The position numbers were made by a program, and so were the translations under genes. Under the pieces are notes generated by a model, which was not told the DNA's origin, did no database searches, and was given only the letters and a program-made list of their open reading frames with translations. This document shows, piece by piece, positions 45,748 to 58,371 of a stretch of 64,000 nt of DNA. The stretch's first letter is position 1; every line of letters starts with the position of its first letter. Source of the DNA: Agelas oroides (lineage: Eukaryota > Porifera > Demospongiae > Agelasida > Agelasidae); contig OX422185.1 of assembly GCA_949130485.1 (NCBI GenBank), forward strand, positions 4,944,928 to 5,008,927, given 5' to 3'.

Positions 45748-46208
45748 TACCGTAGTCTCATAAAAGAGCGCCCACCCCCTACTTTTGGCCGAATTTCATG
45801 TATAGAGTCAACGTTTACTTGAATGAGCACCCACCCTGGAGCGAGCTTCGCGTGGAGTTTGAGAAGCGCAGCCTCAAGCTCTATGCACATCTGACGTAAG
45901 AAACTTCATGTAATATTTCACCGAAGCTTACTAAAAGACATCTTTGCGTAGATGGATGTAGCTAATGCGGTGCGCACCGTGAGCTGCACCATGCTTACGG
46001 TGACAGAGTGCTGTGTGCTGTATGAACTCGACTTTGAAGCCACTGGTGTTTCTGTTGTATGTTATTATTTGTCCAAATAATCACTGTACACACAACATGG
46101 GCACTCTTTCGTAGCTAAATGCAGAACACTCAAAAGAGTGCCTATCCCCCTATTTGGCAGACTTGTAAGGTGCTCCGCCCATGGGCGCTCTTTCGTGAGA
46201 CTACGGTA
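45748..46208. mobile_element. 461-bp MITE with TACCGTA ends
   Basis: The left end taccgtagtctcataaaaga and right end tctttcgtgagactacggta are inverted, with a possible TA target. There is no ORF. A truncated relative lies at 43535. Confidence 0.8.
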
Positions 46209-46590
46209 TTATACATCCTAGATGAAGAAGGGTGTTCTTGTGCCAAGATTTAACCCTCCCTGTGAGCAAAAAGAGTCTGGTGATATTTAGTTGATTCTCG
46301 GGCTTCATTAGAGTTGATTGTTTCTTAGAAAGAAAATCCAACTACCAATCACATCACAGGTAACACAACTGTACTTACAACAGTGGAAAGCTGGGTATAG
46401 AGCCTTGGCTAGCATGATGATACAGCACTATTATAATGTAGTTATCAGTTCACAACTTTGTACACAGTTAACTATAAATCTTTAATGAAGCCCGAGGAAT
46501 CAGCTGAAAGTCACCAGACCTTCTTATTCCAGGTATGTACTCAGTATGGTCTGGGAATGAGACTAGATGAAGGGAGACATGAGTGTAGAC

Positions 46591-46987
46591 TAGCCTCGTT
46601 CCCAGGCCGTTCCCGCCTCCAGTTTTTGATCGCTTGCAGTATAAAAACGGAGGGGAAGGCCTGGGAGAAAGAGTCATGTGTGTCATGTCAGGTAGACGTG
46701 AGGGTAGACGTGAGGGGGGCGGTGCCCGACGAAGAATTTGGAGGTCCTTGTAATATCTTGTCCAAGAACTTGAGACTGTAACATTCGAAAGACAGCGTCA
46801 ATACAGCTCGTTGTATGGTAGACTCGAGGCTGATCAATGCAAAGTTAGTGAGTTACAACGATCGGGCACCGCCCCCCTCACGTCTACCTGACGTCACACA
46901 CGTGACTCTTTCTCCCAGGCCTTCCCCTCCGTTTTTATACTGCAACGATCAAAAACTGGAGGCGGGAATGGCCTGGGAACGAGGCTA
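46591..46987. mobile_element. 397-bp TAGCCTCG-type fold-back element
   Basis: The arms of about 150 bp are inverted (tagcctcgttcccaggc at the left, gcctgggaacgaggcta at the right, and inner ggtagacgtgagggggg blocks). It is flanked by the direct repeat agtgtagac on both sides. The insertion lies immediately next to a SINE-like copy. Confidence 0.85.
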
Positions 46988-46990
46988 AGT

Positions 46991-47189
46991 GTAGACCCAG
47001 ATAAACCAGGTCTTCCAAAAATTCAAAATCCAACATGGGAAGCTGTCATGAAGCACTTTTTTCATTTATTAACACTAACAGCTGTCTTTATATACTCTGG
47101 TGTGTTCCTAACACTTGTGGGTTTAGTGTCGGCTGTAGTGGAAATATTCATTGAAAGTTTATAACCTATTCATTGAGCTGTGAATGTGG
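46991..47189 (+). repeat. SINE-like family copy 3
   Basis: Begins tagacccagataaaccaggt, contains gttcctaacacttgtgggtt, and ends attcattgagctgtgaatgt. Confidence 0.8.
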
Positions 47190-47903
47190 ATTATTTCTGC
47201 ATTAATTCAAACTGTGCAACTGTGCGGTAGCTGGAAACTTGTACATCCACAACTAACCAAGGCAACTCTACTGGAATTGACTTGCAAATCAGTCTTAAAA
47301 TGTAGATAGCACCAAGTTGGGAATGTCGACTGAAAATTGGGTTGGCTAAGGCCAGACCAGCCAGACTGGTTCCAGTGCCAATGCAAAACTTCCTCAGAAG
47401 TAGGGACATTCAAGTACAAAGAGTATGAGGGTCTCTCTCCCTGCTAATTCCTGTCCCAAGTTTATACTTTTTCTAGAACCAGAGATACAGTCAGCAATCG
47501 ATTGATTGTTGCCACCCCTGCCCACCAATGCAAAGTGCTAGGAACTAACGAATCTGTGAGAGGTTTTTGCTAATTCCTGGATACGTTTTATCAAGAGGTC
47601 TTGCATTGTTTTTATCTTGTTTCAATAGCTTGGTTACAATTAGAAAAGTTGCCCGCTATGTCCGAAAAGCCGTATCAGCAACTTCACTTCTGTTTGCACG
47701 GCAACCGATGTTTTTTTTATGTGGAGTGCCTATTTTTGTAAGGGTGCTGATAAATGCAATGTGGATGTTGTAAATAAAATTGGTGCCTATATTCATGGGC
47801 TGCTAATGAAAGCAAGCACCATCCTAGCCATGCATACTTTCCCTTGCTCTTGTTCTTGAAGAGTAAGCCTGAAAACGTCTCGTGATGTGTGCCACAAACA
47901 TAC

Positions 47904-48091
47904 CAGACCTAGCTAAACTAGGTCTCCCAAAAATTCTCCTTTCTAGGATGAGCAATGACATCCACCAACAGCAGTGCCCTTTATAGCTGTCTTTATATAC
48001 CCAGGCCTGTCCCTAACACTTGTGGGTTTTGTGTGACGTCACTGTGGAATTCATTGCAGACTTGAAGATATTCATTGAGCTATGAATCTAC
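47904..48091 (+). repeat. SINE-like family copy 4
   Basis: Begins cagacctagctaaactaggt (a small palindrome), contains cctaacacttgtgggttttg, and ends attcattgagctatgaat. Confidence 0.8.
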
Positions 48092-49290
48092 TTATACAAC
48101 GTGCTTCACAACAAATAGCCTTCAGAACTTCCTGCTTTTTTTTTTTACTTCGTTGCTTTTACAATTACATGCACATAATGTGCTCCACATGGAGAAAACA
48201 AGTTAGTCAGTCTTTTGTGACAGCATGTGACGGTGAGTGAAAAGATAGTGGAGTGTGGTCAAGCATACAGAAATGAGTTGAGGAGTTAGCAACCTCACCT
48301 TTGCTGACAAGTCTCCAAACAGTGATAACATGAATATGGAAGGACTGCTTTTTGATGAAGAGCCTCACGAAGAGCACAGTTTGAAAGTATTTTGGCACTA
48401 TCACACCATAACTGGTTAACCCTTTACCGACCGTAACGCGTGATTGCAATGTTACGTAGAAACCGTAATAATTATGAGCAGAACGGTTCAGAGAACGTGT
48501 TACGTTATTATGGGTGGAATGGCTCAGTAGACGTGTTGCGTATTCCGTATTATATCTCCAGTTGTAAAATAGCTACAAACTTCTGGTAAAAAGCAATGGA
48601 GTACCTTATGCTTTGCCCAGCTTCGCTGCAGTTTTGAAGCTTGTCACTAAAGCAGAACCTGTGAAATAAACCGGAAGTTGTCACACCGGAAGTCGCAACT
48701 TTCGATCTGTTCCAGCACTTATAACTTGGCAGTACAATTTATGTTTGGTTTGAAATCTGTATGGAAGTTAGAGCTTTCATTTAGCTCTACGGCTTTTTAT
48801 TTCATCTTCATAGCTTGTGTACTTCTCGAGATCGGTCGCGATAAACTCGGCCCTGTCGATTGTGATAAAGTCTTACACCCCATAACGTTCAACTTCGGCT
48901 CATACGTTGTCTATTTGCAATCCAATATTGCACGTTTAGCGTCCGGTGGGTGCAATGAATATGGTTTATAGCGTAGATAGTCCCTACTAAACCGCTACGC
49001 TCGAAGAAAACTCCAAAAGTACCCATGATGTGTATACGCGTCATTGGTCGTTTAGCGGAAAGTTGATATGACGCGTATACGCGTCTTTGGTCAGTAACCA
49101 TTTACCTACTGAGCATGAGCTTGATCTTTGTAATATTGAAATTTAACTGCACTCATTTAAGATTTACATTATATGGCCGCAAGCAAGCAAGCTAGCAAGC
49201 AAACATACACACGCACGTGCACATCGCAGTCCTGCTAGTGTGGGGCTCGCTCAGGCTTGCCCTAATGATAAAGCTTATGACAACATACAT
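48092..49290. other. Intergenic, no gene seen
   Basis: A TTAACCC start at 48417 and cgcgtatacgcg-type phrases near 49035-49085 hint at an old TTAA element, but the ends do not pair well. ctagtgtggggctcgctcag near 49237 belongs to the dispersed motif family. Confidence 0.35.
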
Positions 49291-49294
49291 TTAA

Positions 49295-49932
49295 CTCTTT
49301 GCACGCGGAAATCATTTACACGTCACCGTTTATTAACGTGGAAATTAAATTTATCAGTCTGAGATCAAAGTGCCAAGCGCTGCTTAGCAAGCCCTAGGGT
49401 TTGCCAGCGGTCTGATTTGCATAGATAGCGTGTAACTAAGCTGGACTAGTTTTTCTAAGTTGCTGATCACAGCTAGGTAAGCAATTTGTACCTGTTTGAA
49501 ACCATTATCTGTAGGTGTGCTTACCAGCAATTTGAAACGGTGCCGATTTTCTCATTTTTTATGTACAGCTCTGACTCCCCAAGTCTATTTCCAAGTTATT
49601 TGAAGTTAGTACTCCTGCCTTATGTGAAACCCAGAAGCCGCTTGTTCCCTGTGTTCAAGAAAAAGCTTCGCGTTTGACCGCCTTCTTATAATTCACGAAC
49701 GATCACAAACTAGAGCCACCCCTTCCTGCCTTCCCCGCGGGGTGATGCAAGTGCAAAGGTGTGGTCTACACTTATTACTACTCAACAGGCAGGGATTTAC
49801 CCCCAAAAGCTCGCTTGGCTTTGCTATTTTACCTCGTAAGATTGTAAGACGTCAGAGGGCACTTAAATGTGCCCGTCGCATAGCACGGAAGCGTTACGTG
49901 GGCACATAAATGTGCCCGTCGCGTACAAAGAG
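49295..49932. mobile_element. 638-bp TTAA-flanked non-autonomous element
   Basis: TTAA precedes and follows it (49291-49294 and 49933-49936). The ends ctctttgcacgcg and cgcgtacaaagag are inverted. The interior is shared with the element in gene A intron 3. The TTAA target suggests piggyBac-type mobilisation. Confidence 0.75.
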
Positions 49933-50683
49933 TTAAAATCCCTACACTGATTGTACTGTACACACCACTATTAACTTGGACACTTTTTGTAAGGTGGAAC
50001 AACTGAGAGAGGGTATCTACAGTATATGTTGTGAACCAATTGTAAATTTGACCTTTTTGTAAACAGGCTACCAGTTATAAACAAGTCATCCTGTTTTTAA
50101 ACTGGTTGGTCCTTTGCGATCATACAAAGCAAAGTGGTCTTATTTAGAAAACAAGCTGACCAGTTTGAAAGCCAGACGGCTAGAAAGGTGGCTGAACAAC
50201 AGCCCGTGGTCCAAATGGCATGAAAGCTGGCTGAGCAATTTATGGAGGCATGAAAGCAAGGTAGTCTTGCAAGTGAGACCCAACCAACCACAGCGGCACA
50301 TCGCTTTGATACTAAAAGTACTCCGTGCTGGTGTCAGTTGGATCTGGCTTGCAAGACTAATAAGGCTAAAAACTAACACACAAACAAAACTGACTAGCTT
50401 CAATCTCAGATTGTGTTCGCAACTTCTCCCTTTTATTGGCACATGTGAAGGACCATCGACCATGAGGTGCTAAGCCATCCAGGACATGCGTGGGCCCGGT
50501 CACCTGATCAAGTGCTTTGAAGAAGAGAACCTTTCAGTATTTCCCTGTACTTAGCTAGCTTTGATCTTACATTATCTTCATTTGAAACAATCACATGTAC
50601 ACCAATGCACTATTCACATAAGTCTTTAATAATGTACACATACACTTGTAAACTATTGCGATAAGAGTTGTGTAGTGGTGAAA

Positions 50684-52332
50684 CTAATTAGTAAGACAGT
50701 CAGCAATACCAGCACCTCTAAAACCATTTTTGATGATGTCGGGCTTCGACTTGAGGTAGTCGTAGAGCTTGATCATCCACTGTGCTCCCAATGGCTTCAC
50801 GATGCTCAACCGCAGATCAACTGGAGACATCCCTTCCTTTCGGTCTAGTTGCTTGCAGATCTTCTCAGAATACCACTCCTGAAATTGCTGTCGTAAAAAG
50901 TTTTTGGCAGGTTTGTTCACGCTGATGTCCATAGGCTGCAATCGGTCAGTGCAGTTTGCAGGAACCATAACGAAATAGATGTGGTTGTCTTCAAGAAGCT
51001 TTAACCCTTTAAACCCTATAGTACACTTTTGATAACGTCATACTGCGCACTGCGCAGAAAAGAAATGAGGGGGCGTGGTTAAGGTCACGTGTCTGCTTGC
51101 TAAGGCTGGAAGTGGAGTTGGGCTCAGTTTTGGAGTCAGAGCTTTGACACAAATGGAGATACGGTGCGTTAAAGGCATGTTTAGGCTAAAACTAATCTCC
51201 AGTGAAAAAAATTCAGTGTTTAAAGGGTTAAAAGATTCTCTGTCCCTTGGCCTGTGAACTTGTCAAAGATAACCAGTGCTGGGTAATCAGCGGTAAGCTT
51301 CAACTCCTTTCTCTTGTCACGGACATATGGCAGGAGGATTTTCTCGATGTACGCTTTCATGGTGCTCTCGTTTGACCAGTGGTTTTCGCTGCATGTGATG
51401 TACCATCTGGAAGGGAACTGAACCGTTGGGAGACATCGATGGGTTGTTCCCTTATAAATCAGCTGGGGAGGTAGGAAATCTCCAGTGAGGGATCCTGCAA
51501 ACACTGCTGTTATTTGTCGCTTATCATCGACACCTGCTATCTCCACTCTTTTTGATCCCTCCTTGTCCATTGTCCACAATCCCACTGGTACGTAATGGAT
51601 TCCTGTTTGATCCCAGTTGATGATCAAATCAAATGGGATGTCTTCCATCTCGACAACAGCGTTGATATCCAGCAGAAACTGCACTTTTACTTGTTCGAAA
51701 TTCTGTACTGAAACTTTCGCCTTAGTGCTAGCTCTGCGCTTGACAAATCCCATACGACGCAAGATGCTTTTCCCCCAGTCTTTAGTGAGGAGGATGTGCC
51801 CACCATTTGAAGCAAGGAGATTACTGTCGTGGCTCTTCACAATCCCTTCAGCACAGCTCATAACTATGGCTGTGTTTACCACGGCACCGTTAGATCGCAG
51901 GGATGTTACATAGGCTCTCACTTGCTTGTCTAGCTCCTCGCCTAAGAGATAAGGGCGGCCTCTCTTCTTCTCGGGTAAAGTTTTCAGAGCTGTGATGTCA
52001 CCTCGCATTGAACGAATCTCTCGGGTGTAGGCGTTCTTCCAGGTTCGTACGCTACTTTCCTTCAGAACAAACTTCTTAGCATAAAAGCGCATCGTTGCAG
52101 CCACTCCATTCTCAGCAGCGTGTTTTCCTATCTGAAATCTTAGTTCAGGAGAAAACTTCTCATAGTGGCCTCTTTTTTGTCGATCAGAACTCTCTTCGGT
52201 TTCGATCACTCGCTTCACTTCTGCATTAGCTGATTCTATGGACGACGATGGCACCGTCGTAGACAGAGGGCCACGTGGATCAGGAAGCTTGGTAGTATCG
52301 CTAGATGCTTTAAAATAGCGTAACAGAGACAT
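50684..52332 (-). pseudogene. pogo/Tigger-like DDE transposase, interrupted
   Basis: The N-terminal 370 codons (52332-51220) begin at an ATG. They contain an N-terminal helix-turn-helix (RFQIGKHAAENGVAATMRFY), a CENP-B-like helix block (LLTKDWGKSILRRMGFVKRR), the first catalytic Asp in INWDQTGIHYVP and the second in ALVIFDKFTGQ. The reading frame is then broken by a 223-bp insert with TTAA borders. It continues from KLLEDNHIYFV through the third Asp in QPMDISVNKPAKN to a stop at 50684. By inspection, the two parts are in the same frame apart from the insert. Total coding length of about 480 residues is usual for Tigger elements. As it stands the product is truncated before the third catalytic residue. 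Confidence 0.88.
51005..51227. mobile_element. 223-bp TTAA MITE inside the transposase
   Basis: Flanked by TTAA on both sides (51001-51004 and 51228-51231). The ends ccctttaaaccc and gtgtttaaaggg are inverted. These are piggyBac-style features. Diverged relatives with the phrases cactgcgcagaaaa and ccctatag are visible in inverted orientation near 58125-58285. Confidence 0.85.
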
Positions 52333-52435
52333 TCCTGTAGAAGAAGTTTAACAACAACAAACTGGTGTGAAGTAGACCAGCTGATCGATCTAGCAGCATG
52401 CAAATCACGATGGCCATGCCCCCTCTTAATTGCGC

Positions 52436-52546
52436 GCGAGAATTTGCTTATAGGTTTTTATTTTCGCAGGTTTAATTTTTGTGGTTTGCCAATCAACCGC
52501 GAAAACCGCGAAAATTGGACCCCTTGAAAATTTCCCGCTATACGGT
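52436..52546. mobile_element. Half copy of TACCGTA-type MITE
   Basis: aaccgcgaaaattggacccc...cgctatacggta matches the right end of the MITE at 15906-16110. Confidence 0.55.
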
Positions 52547-54895
52547 ATAACATATACACTTACCTTGATGATCTGGAGAGGTATATCCCAGATGATGTGG
52601 CGGGTGTGGTCTGTGGTCATCATGGTAATACCCCAGATTCCTCCATAGGTTTGCCTCCTACCCTCTTACGACTGTGAGGATGATAGCCACATCTGCAGAA
52701 GAAGAGATAAAAGGGGGGTTTGTCTTATTCCTAGGTCATGTTGGAGGAGTAAAGCAGCCTGATACTCACTGTTAGTGCATGTACCACTGAAGAAAATCTG
52801 ACATTGTACATCAGAGATCACATGAAATTAAGTGTGCATGCATATAATTACAATCCTGAGCCAATTAAGCTAAAATGACTGTTATCCTGATGAATTTTGC
52901 TCAGGGATCAGGTACATTAAGGCCTGACTCCAGTTGTTCTAAGGATTCACGTTTACACTAGCGCATTGCGCTGGAGCACAAACAATACTATAATGCTTCA
53001 GTTTACATAGCATGCATTAGTGTTGCCCGCGCGGCTGCTTCTGCTTTGTACGGTACACTAACTAACCGCTGGAATGTGCGCTAAGTAAACCATGATGTAA
53101 CTGTAATGGCTGCATAATGGTCACTCGAAACGGAGGTCCTGACTACTTGCATTAGGTGGCTGATCAGACTATCTCTGTTCCTCATGATTGTCACTAAAAT
53201 GAACCACCAAAGGTTTGTCTTACTGTTGGCCTCTTGGACTTTTGCATGGTATGCATGGAACAGCAGCTTTAGGCTGATTTGTGCTGCCTAGAAGGCACTT
53301 TTTAAGCTGGAAAATGTACTTCTGCAAGCCATAACAATAGCGGGTAGTGGGCCAGATACAGCCCAAGTATCATCGGAAGCAGCTCAAACATTCGCAGCTC
53401 TCAACAACAGTTTGACGTATGCTAATCAGCACCATCATTCTCTATGGTAGTAAAATACCTTCTGTATCCGAGAAATCTTCAACTTTCAGCTCGCACGCTA
53501 AGTCTTTGTCAAAGATGAACGCTGCAGATGGGATGTCAGCCACTCCAGCAGCACTAGAATTATGCAATTGCGCTTGCATAATTACACATGATGATTTTCA
53601 GAAATAAACTATTTTTAGTAACACTCAGCGTTTTGCTCCCTATGTACATTGCATGCCCTCTCGCTGCCTGTGGCGGCTTGATGCGCCCTTGGTAGGGATC
53701 AGTTTCTGTATGTTAACTGAAGCTTTATAACATTGTTTGCATCCAGCGCAATGGGATCAGTTGGAATATACGGCACCGGAAATCCTGTTCACCTGCCCAA
53801 TCCTAACCCTTACCCTACCTGTGCGCTAACTAATCCAAATTTCCGGTGCCGCGTGTTCCAATTGATCGCGCAATGTGCTACTGGTGACAGGGGATGATCC
53901 GGTAACTTTTAACAGTATGACATCTAAAATATTTCTATACTTGTGGTAAATGTACAACTCCTTTCCTCAATTGTGTACATACATCTGTGCACAATTCTAA
54001 AAACAGCTATACACTTTTCTAGCTATGCTTGGTACAACCTTCATCGGTCACAGAGTTTGATAAGGTATGTACACAATTCGAGGAAACCCAGTTGCACATT
54101 TACCTAGGTAGCGAATGGCACTTGGTTCAATGAGGTATGTATACAATTCAAGGAAAAGACACCTATACACTTAAGTAGCTTAGTATGGACTCCAGCTCCT
54201 ACGTCAAACTAACAAAAGGGTGCTTGATACTGCTTTCACAGAGTTCAACGAGCTTATAAGGCTTGCGAAAGCAGCCTTCGCATTTCCACATATTGTAAAT
54301 CTGCACACAATTCCAGGAAAAATATACACTTGCTTAAGAGAGGAGACCTTCACGTTTTCCCGTATTGTGGTTCTAATGCAACGTAAGATCTAATTTTACG
54401 TCAATTTCAAATCCAATCTAACATGAGGTCACCACCATATATATTTTAAAGCTTACATAGTATTAGAAAAATTACGGTATTACAGTCTTGGTGACTGTGG
54501 CCTTTCTACTGCTTGTAGATACAAACTTGCCTTGACAAGCAGGCTTTATTCACTAATCACAGCTAGTACTACATTACGTTACTAAAGTCTGTTTTGCAAA
54601 AAAAAGAGTACACTCCAAGTGGAAAGGAAAAAAAAAAACGAGGGAAGACATTTGAGAAACCTAAAAAAGTGCTTACATATGCCTACTTGTTTAGCCATTC
54701 CCTCCAGGCCTAAAGAGAAGTTTGATGCCACAGCTAGGCTGAGGGCTAATCCACGGTGACTATGTGGTGCTGAACATAGAACGAATGAGACCAATGGTCA
54801 TGCAGGATTTACAGTGGCCAAGTTAGCTATCTTAACGTGAAGATGGTTCTATTTACGAAACCTGGGCATATGCAGGTTTTGTTTTTAAACCACTG
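52547..54895. other. Gene-poor region with small repeats
   Basis: It holds a hairpin at about 53745-53872 (ggcaccggaaat and atttccggtgcc, with outer gcgcaatg/attgcgc-like ends). It also has a degenerate series of tgtacacaattc-aggaaa units at about 53960-54320. No coding exon is recognised. Confidence 0.45.
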
Positions 54896-55371
54896 CTAAC
54901 CTGAGTTATGACTGAGAGTGGTTGACCACACAAACAATATCCCGACTTGAGGGAAGGCAAAAATCTTCCCACAGACCTGACTGTACTCCATACCACTGGA
55001 ACTGTAAATCACTCCATCACATCGTGGTCCATTTTGTTTTCCACATCCTCTCTGTGGAGCTGTGAATAGCCTCCAAGCAGAAGGGCAGCTCTGAGAAGGA
55101 TCACTCATGTTGAGGTAAGCAACATGGACCCAACCATTGCCTCCACAAGGTATCAAAGAATTCAGGACTTCAGTGTGCTAAGATTGGCAGAAATTTGTCT
55201 CTGGATTTCTTCTCTTTCCTACTGCAGTGGACAAACTCCATCCGTGCTTGTCAGGATTTGGGCAGGAAATCGAATGACAGCTTTGACTTGGATGAAGAGG
55301 GTAGGGCCAAGGAAAACTAGCAGGAAGGCTTGTGTGAGTGTAGCCATTCTAGTCACAGCAGATCTCTTCAT
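54896..55371 (-). pseudogene. Fibrinogen-like secreted protein pseudogene
   Basis: The minus strand starts MKRSAVTRMATLTQAFLLVF, a good signal peptide, and continues to TSTDGVCP. In-frame stops and a frameshift follow around REEIQRQISANLSTLKS. Another frame then gives PCGGNGWVHVAYLNMSDPSQ, SCPSAWRLFTAPQRGCGK and YSQVCGKIFAF before losing similarity. From memory, G(G/N)GWxxVAYLNMSDPSQ-CP-W-RGCG is a hallmark of fibrinogen-like extracellular proteins expanded in sponges and cnidarians. The rest of the domain is absent, so this is a broken copy. Confidence 0.6.
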
Positions 55372-55385
55372 TCAAATGCGATAGC

Positions 55386-56150
55386 TACTCAGGTGCATTA
55401 AGGCGTGACTAAACGGTTTTACGTAATGCGGAGAAGATTACGGAAGTGTATTATTGATCCGCGGAAACTAGCGATCGATGTAGCTAAGTTCAGTGCCTGT
55501 TTCTGTCATCAAAGTATCGACCATCCAGTGTGTAAGTCGCTAGTTGGCACCTACGATGGAGGGTATTTCAGTGTAGAAAAGAACAGTCTTCGCCTACAAT
55601 TGAGTCGCGAGCCAGTGCTATAAAGTGTTAACTTCAGTGCTGGCCTTCGTGAAAGTGACGCTTACCCGGAGCAGTTCCACAACGAAAAATCCAAGTTTAC
55701 TGCATTGGTTGGTTTCACTGTCGTATGTTCTTACAGAATCTCCCTGGGGAACACGAAGGATGAAGGTTTGAAAGAGCTATGGCGTGATTTGTCATCGAAA
55801 AATACAAATTTATTGAATCAGTGAGACACAAACTCTTGTATCTTCCCTACAGGTAGAAATTTCTGGATCCCCAGTGGGATCTAGTTACTACTGTTGTTGC
55901 TCTTGGCTGTAGCAAAAGTAGAGGCCCCAGCACTAGTGGGAACTGCTCCGGGTTTTGCAATCTTTCCAACGACATATTTTCTCTTCACTTAGGAGAAGGA
56001 TGTGGGCGTGGTCAAAACTGACGTCATAATTAGATAGAGTTTAATGGCAAGTAAGCTCTCACCAAGTATCAAGATCTTAGTATGAATCCAGTGTGACTTA
56101 CACTGCCGCACAGTTTAAGTACAGTAGTCATGCCTTAATGCACCTGAGTA
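55386..56150. mobile_element. 765-bp inverted-repeat element
   Basis: The ends tactcaggtgcattaaggcg and atgccttaatgcacctgagta are inverted. It carries only a 72-codon frame of no known type. It sits directly at the 5' end of the fibrinogen-like pseudogene. Confidence 0.75.
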
Positions 56151-56393
56151 CCTGGTCCTCTTGTTGTTTCAGCAAGTACTAACTGTGAAATGTCTATATA
56201 GGCAGATGTATTTATTGTCATCTCACCTTGTTACGACACGTTATCAGAAGTTGAAAGAATGTTTTCAAGTAGGTTTTCTCAAAGCCCACCAAGGAGCTTT
56301 CCTTTCAGTCTAATTTTTTGGGGAATGCTTGACAATCTTTTTGGTTACATTCCTGGCAACTTTGCCATAACGTAGGAACCAACATCCAGGCCC

Positions 56394-56470
56394 AGCGGGC
56401 TTCTGATTGGTTGAATAGGTGTGTAATTACTGAAAAAGTGTGCAATTTGAAAATAATTGCACACTTTTCT
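56394..56470. repeat. Dispersed repeat (inverted relative at 62342-62417)
   Basis: gcttctgattggttgaatag and gtgcaatttgaaaataattg occur as reverse complements at 62.3 kb. Each copy also has an internal hairpin (gtgtgcaattt...ataattgcacac). Confidence 0.8.
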
Positions 56471-56654
56471 ATAGGGGAAACTGCATATAAAATCAATAAG
56501 TATATGACTAATCCCCTAAACCTTTAATTAGTCTAATCCTTCTCCCACTATCAATGATCCAAGTTGAGCCTCACACTCAGGCGGTTAAGTTTTTAAGTTG
56601 TCATGTATGGTGACTTAGCTTTCTCAACTGCTCTTCATGTAAGGATCTGACTGT

Positions 56655-56735
56655 ACCTGGGTATGAAACTAATGCGCATAGCAACTTTAAGTAAGGACTA
56701 TATGCGAGGCCAGGCTGCGTGCTACCAGACAGCAT
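56655..56735. repeat. Single related copy of the 100-bp tandem unit
   Basis: Matches acctgggtatgaaactaa and ggccaggctgcgtgctacca of the tandem array 370 bp downstream. Confidence 0.75.
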
Positions 56736-57022
56736 ACATAGGTGAACTTTAGCTAGCTGTCAATCCTATCACATGAATGACGTTTGGTGGAAATGAGGTG
56801 GACGTAGGGGGGGAGGGGTCCACGTTAAAAAAATGTACTAGACTTCATCATCGAGTGCTCCAATGACAGTCAGGACTCCAGACGTTCACATGATCGACAG
56901 TACTCTACTTCACTGGTAAGAAACTTGCTCTATCGTTTATTGCATGCAAGTTTGTAGATGGGCACCGCCCCCCCCCTACATCCACCTTGTGTCCACTAGA
57001 CGTCATTCACATGATAGGTGTT

Positions 57023-57316
57023 CCCAGGCCACCTGGGTATGAAACTAACGCACATAGCAACTTTAAGTAAGGACTATCATTTATGTGAGGCCAGGCTGCG
57101 TGCTACCAGACAGCATACACATCCCAGGCCACCTGGGTATGAAACTAACGCACATAGCAACTTTAAGTAAGGACTATCATTTATGTGAGGCCAGGCTGCG
57201 TGCTACCAGACAGCATACACATCCCAGGCCACCTGGGTATGAAACTAACGCACATAGCAACTTTAAGTAAGGATTATATGCGAGGCCGGGCTGCGTGCTA
57301 CCAGACAGCATACACA
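57023..57316. repeat. 100-bp tandem repeat, three copies
   Basis: Units begin cccaggccacctgggtatga at 57023, 57123 and 57223, an exact 100-bp period. The third copy is slightly shortened and diverged. Confidence 0.92.
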
Positions 57317-57340
57317 ATGTAAGAAAGGGGGATGTGAATG

Positions 57341-57538
57341 TAGACCCGGATACACCAGGTCTTCCAAAAATTCATAATCCTTCTTGGGAAGCTGTTGTCA
57401 AGGCTTTTGTCTGCAATCAGTAGCTTCAACATTTGTCTTTATATACCCTGCCCTTTTTGTAACAGTTATGGGTTTTGTGATCTCATGTAGTAGAATATTC
57501 ATTGCAGTTGTGAGTTATTCATTGAACTATGAATGTAG
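57341..57538 (+). repeat. SINE-like family copy 5
   Basis: Begins tagacccggatacaccaggt, contains ttttgtaacagttatgggtt, and ends attcattgaactatgaatgt. A (CA)n run follows directly. Confidence 0.8.
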
Positions 57539-57547
57539 ACACACAGA

Positions 57548-57553
57548 CACACC

Positions 57554-57617
<64 letters not shown>
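57548..57617. repeat. (CA)n microsatellite
   Basis: CA run of about 60-70 bases abutting a SINE-like 3' end. Confidence 0.95.
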
Positions 57618-57619
<2 letters not shown>

Positions 57620-58371
57620 TTCACATACATAACTGAAGACAACATAGTGTTTGCACTAGGGAGATAATTCTTCATCATAAGTCTGAAAGAGAAGTAAAAG
57701 GCAAAGGCAGTCCTTTACTAAAGAATTCAATCACACATGCAGACATCAACGTTCATTAAAACATTAACATACGACAAGAATCTCTGCTGCACTGCGTTAC
57801 CTGCAGGCATGTAGCCTAGCAGACTATGTCATTACTTGCCTCATTGCCACAAAGGGCTATGGCAATGGGAAGGTAGCCATCAGCAGTTGCTAGCAAACAT
57901 TCACAAGTAGTGAAACCTAGAGCTATCACTCACACAATAAGGTTCTGAAATAGTTAATAGTCATTCAAGTGCACATTACTGTATAATACTGTATGCATGC
58001 TTTGACGTTTTTGTGAGAATATTTCCCAAAAGCACGTACAAAAAAATCTTGCGGCATGAAATATTTCTGGTACCCCATCCACCTCCCCCTGTCCCATTCT
58101 GACAAGCACAGGAGACTATCTTTTCTGCGCAGTGTGCAGTATGATGTAACCAAAAGTGCACTATAGCCAGCGTTCTGGGTTGGCAAACACCTACTCTGAG
58201 CCCAAGCAGCCTTTGAGAACCAATATTTTCTGCACAGTGCGCAGTACGATGCAACAAAAAATGCAATATAGGGTTTAAAGGATTTATTAAGCGCTTGTAG
58301 AGCGTATCTAGTAAAAAGAAGCACAGACAAGCACAGACAAGGATCTACCAACTATTTGATACTATAGAGGG

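Noticed and set aside
48678-48971. 97-codon frame with a hydrophobic stretch
   Set aside because: It has a GTG start, no splice signals and no family match.
50114-50473. 119-codon plus frame near the transposase
   Set aside because: It has a TTG start and no domain, and is antisense to another open frame; likely transposon-flank sequence.
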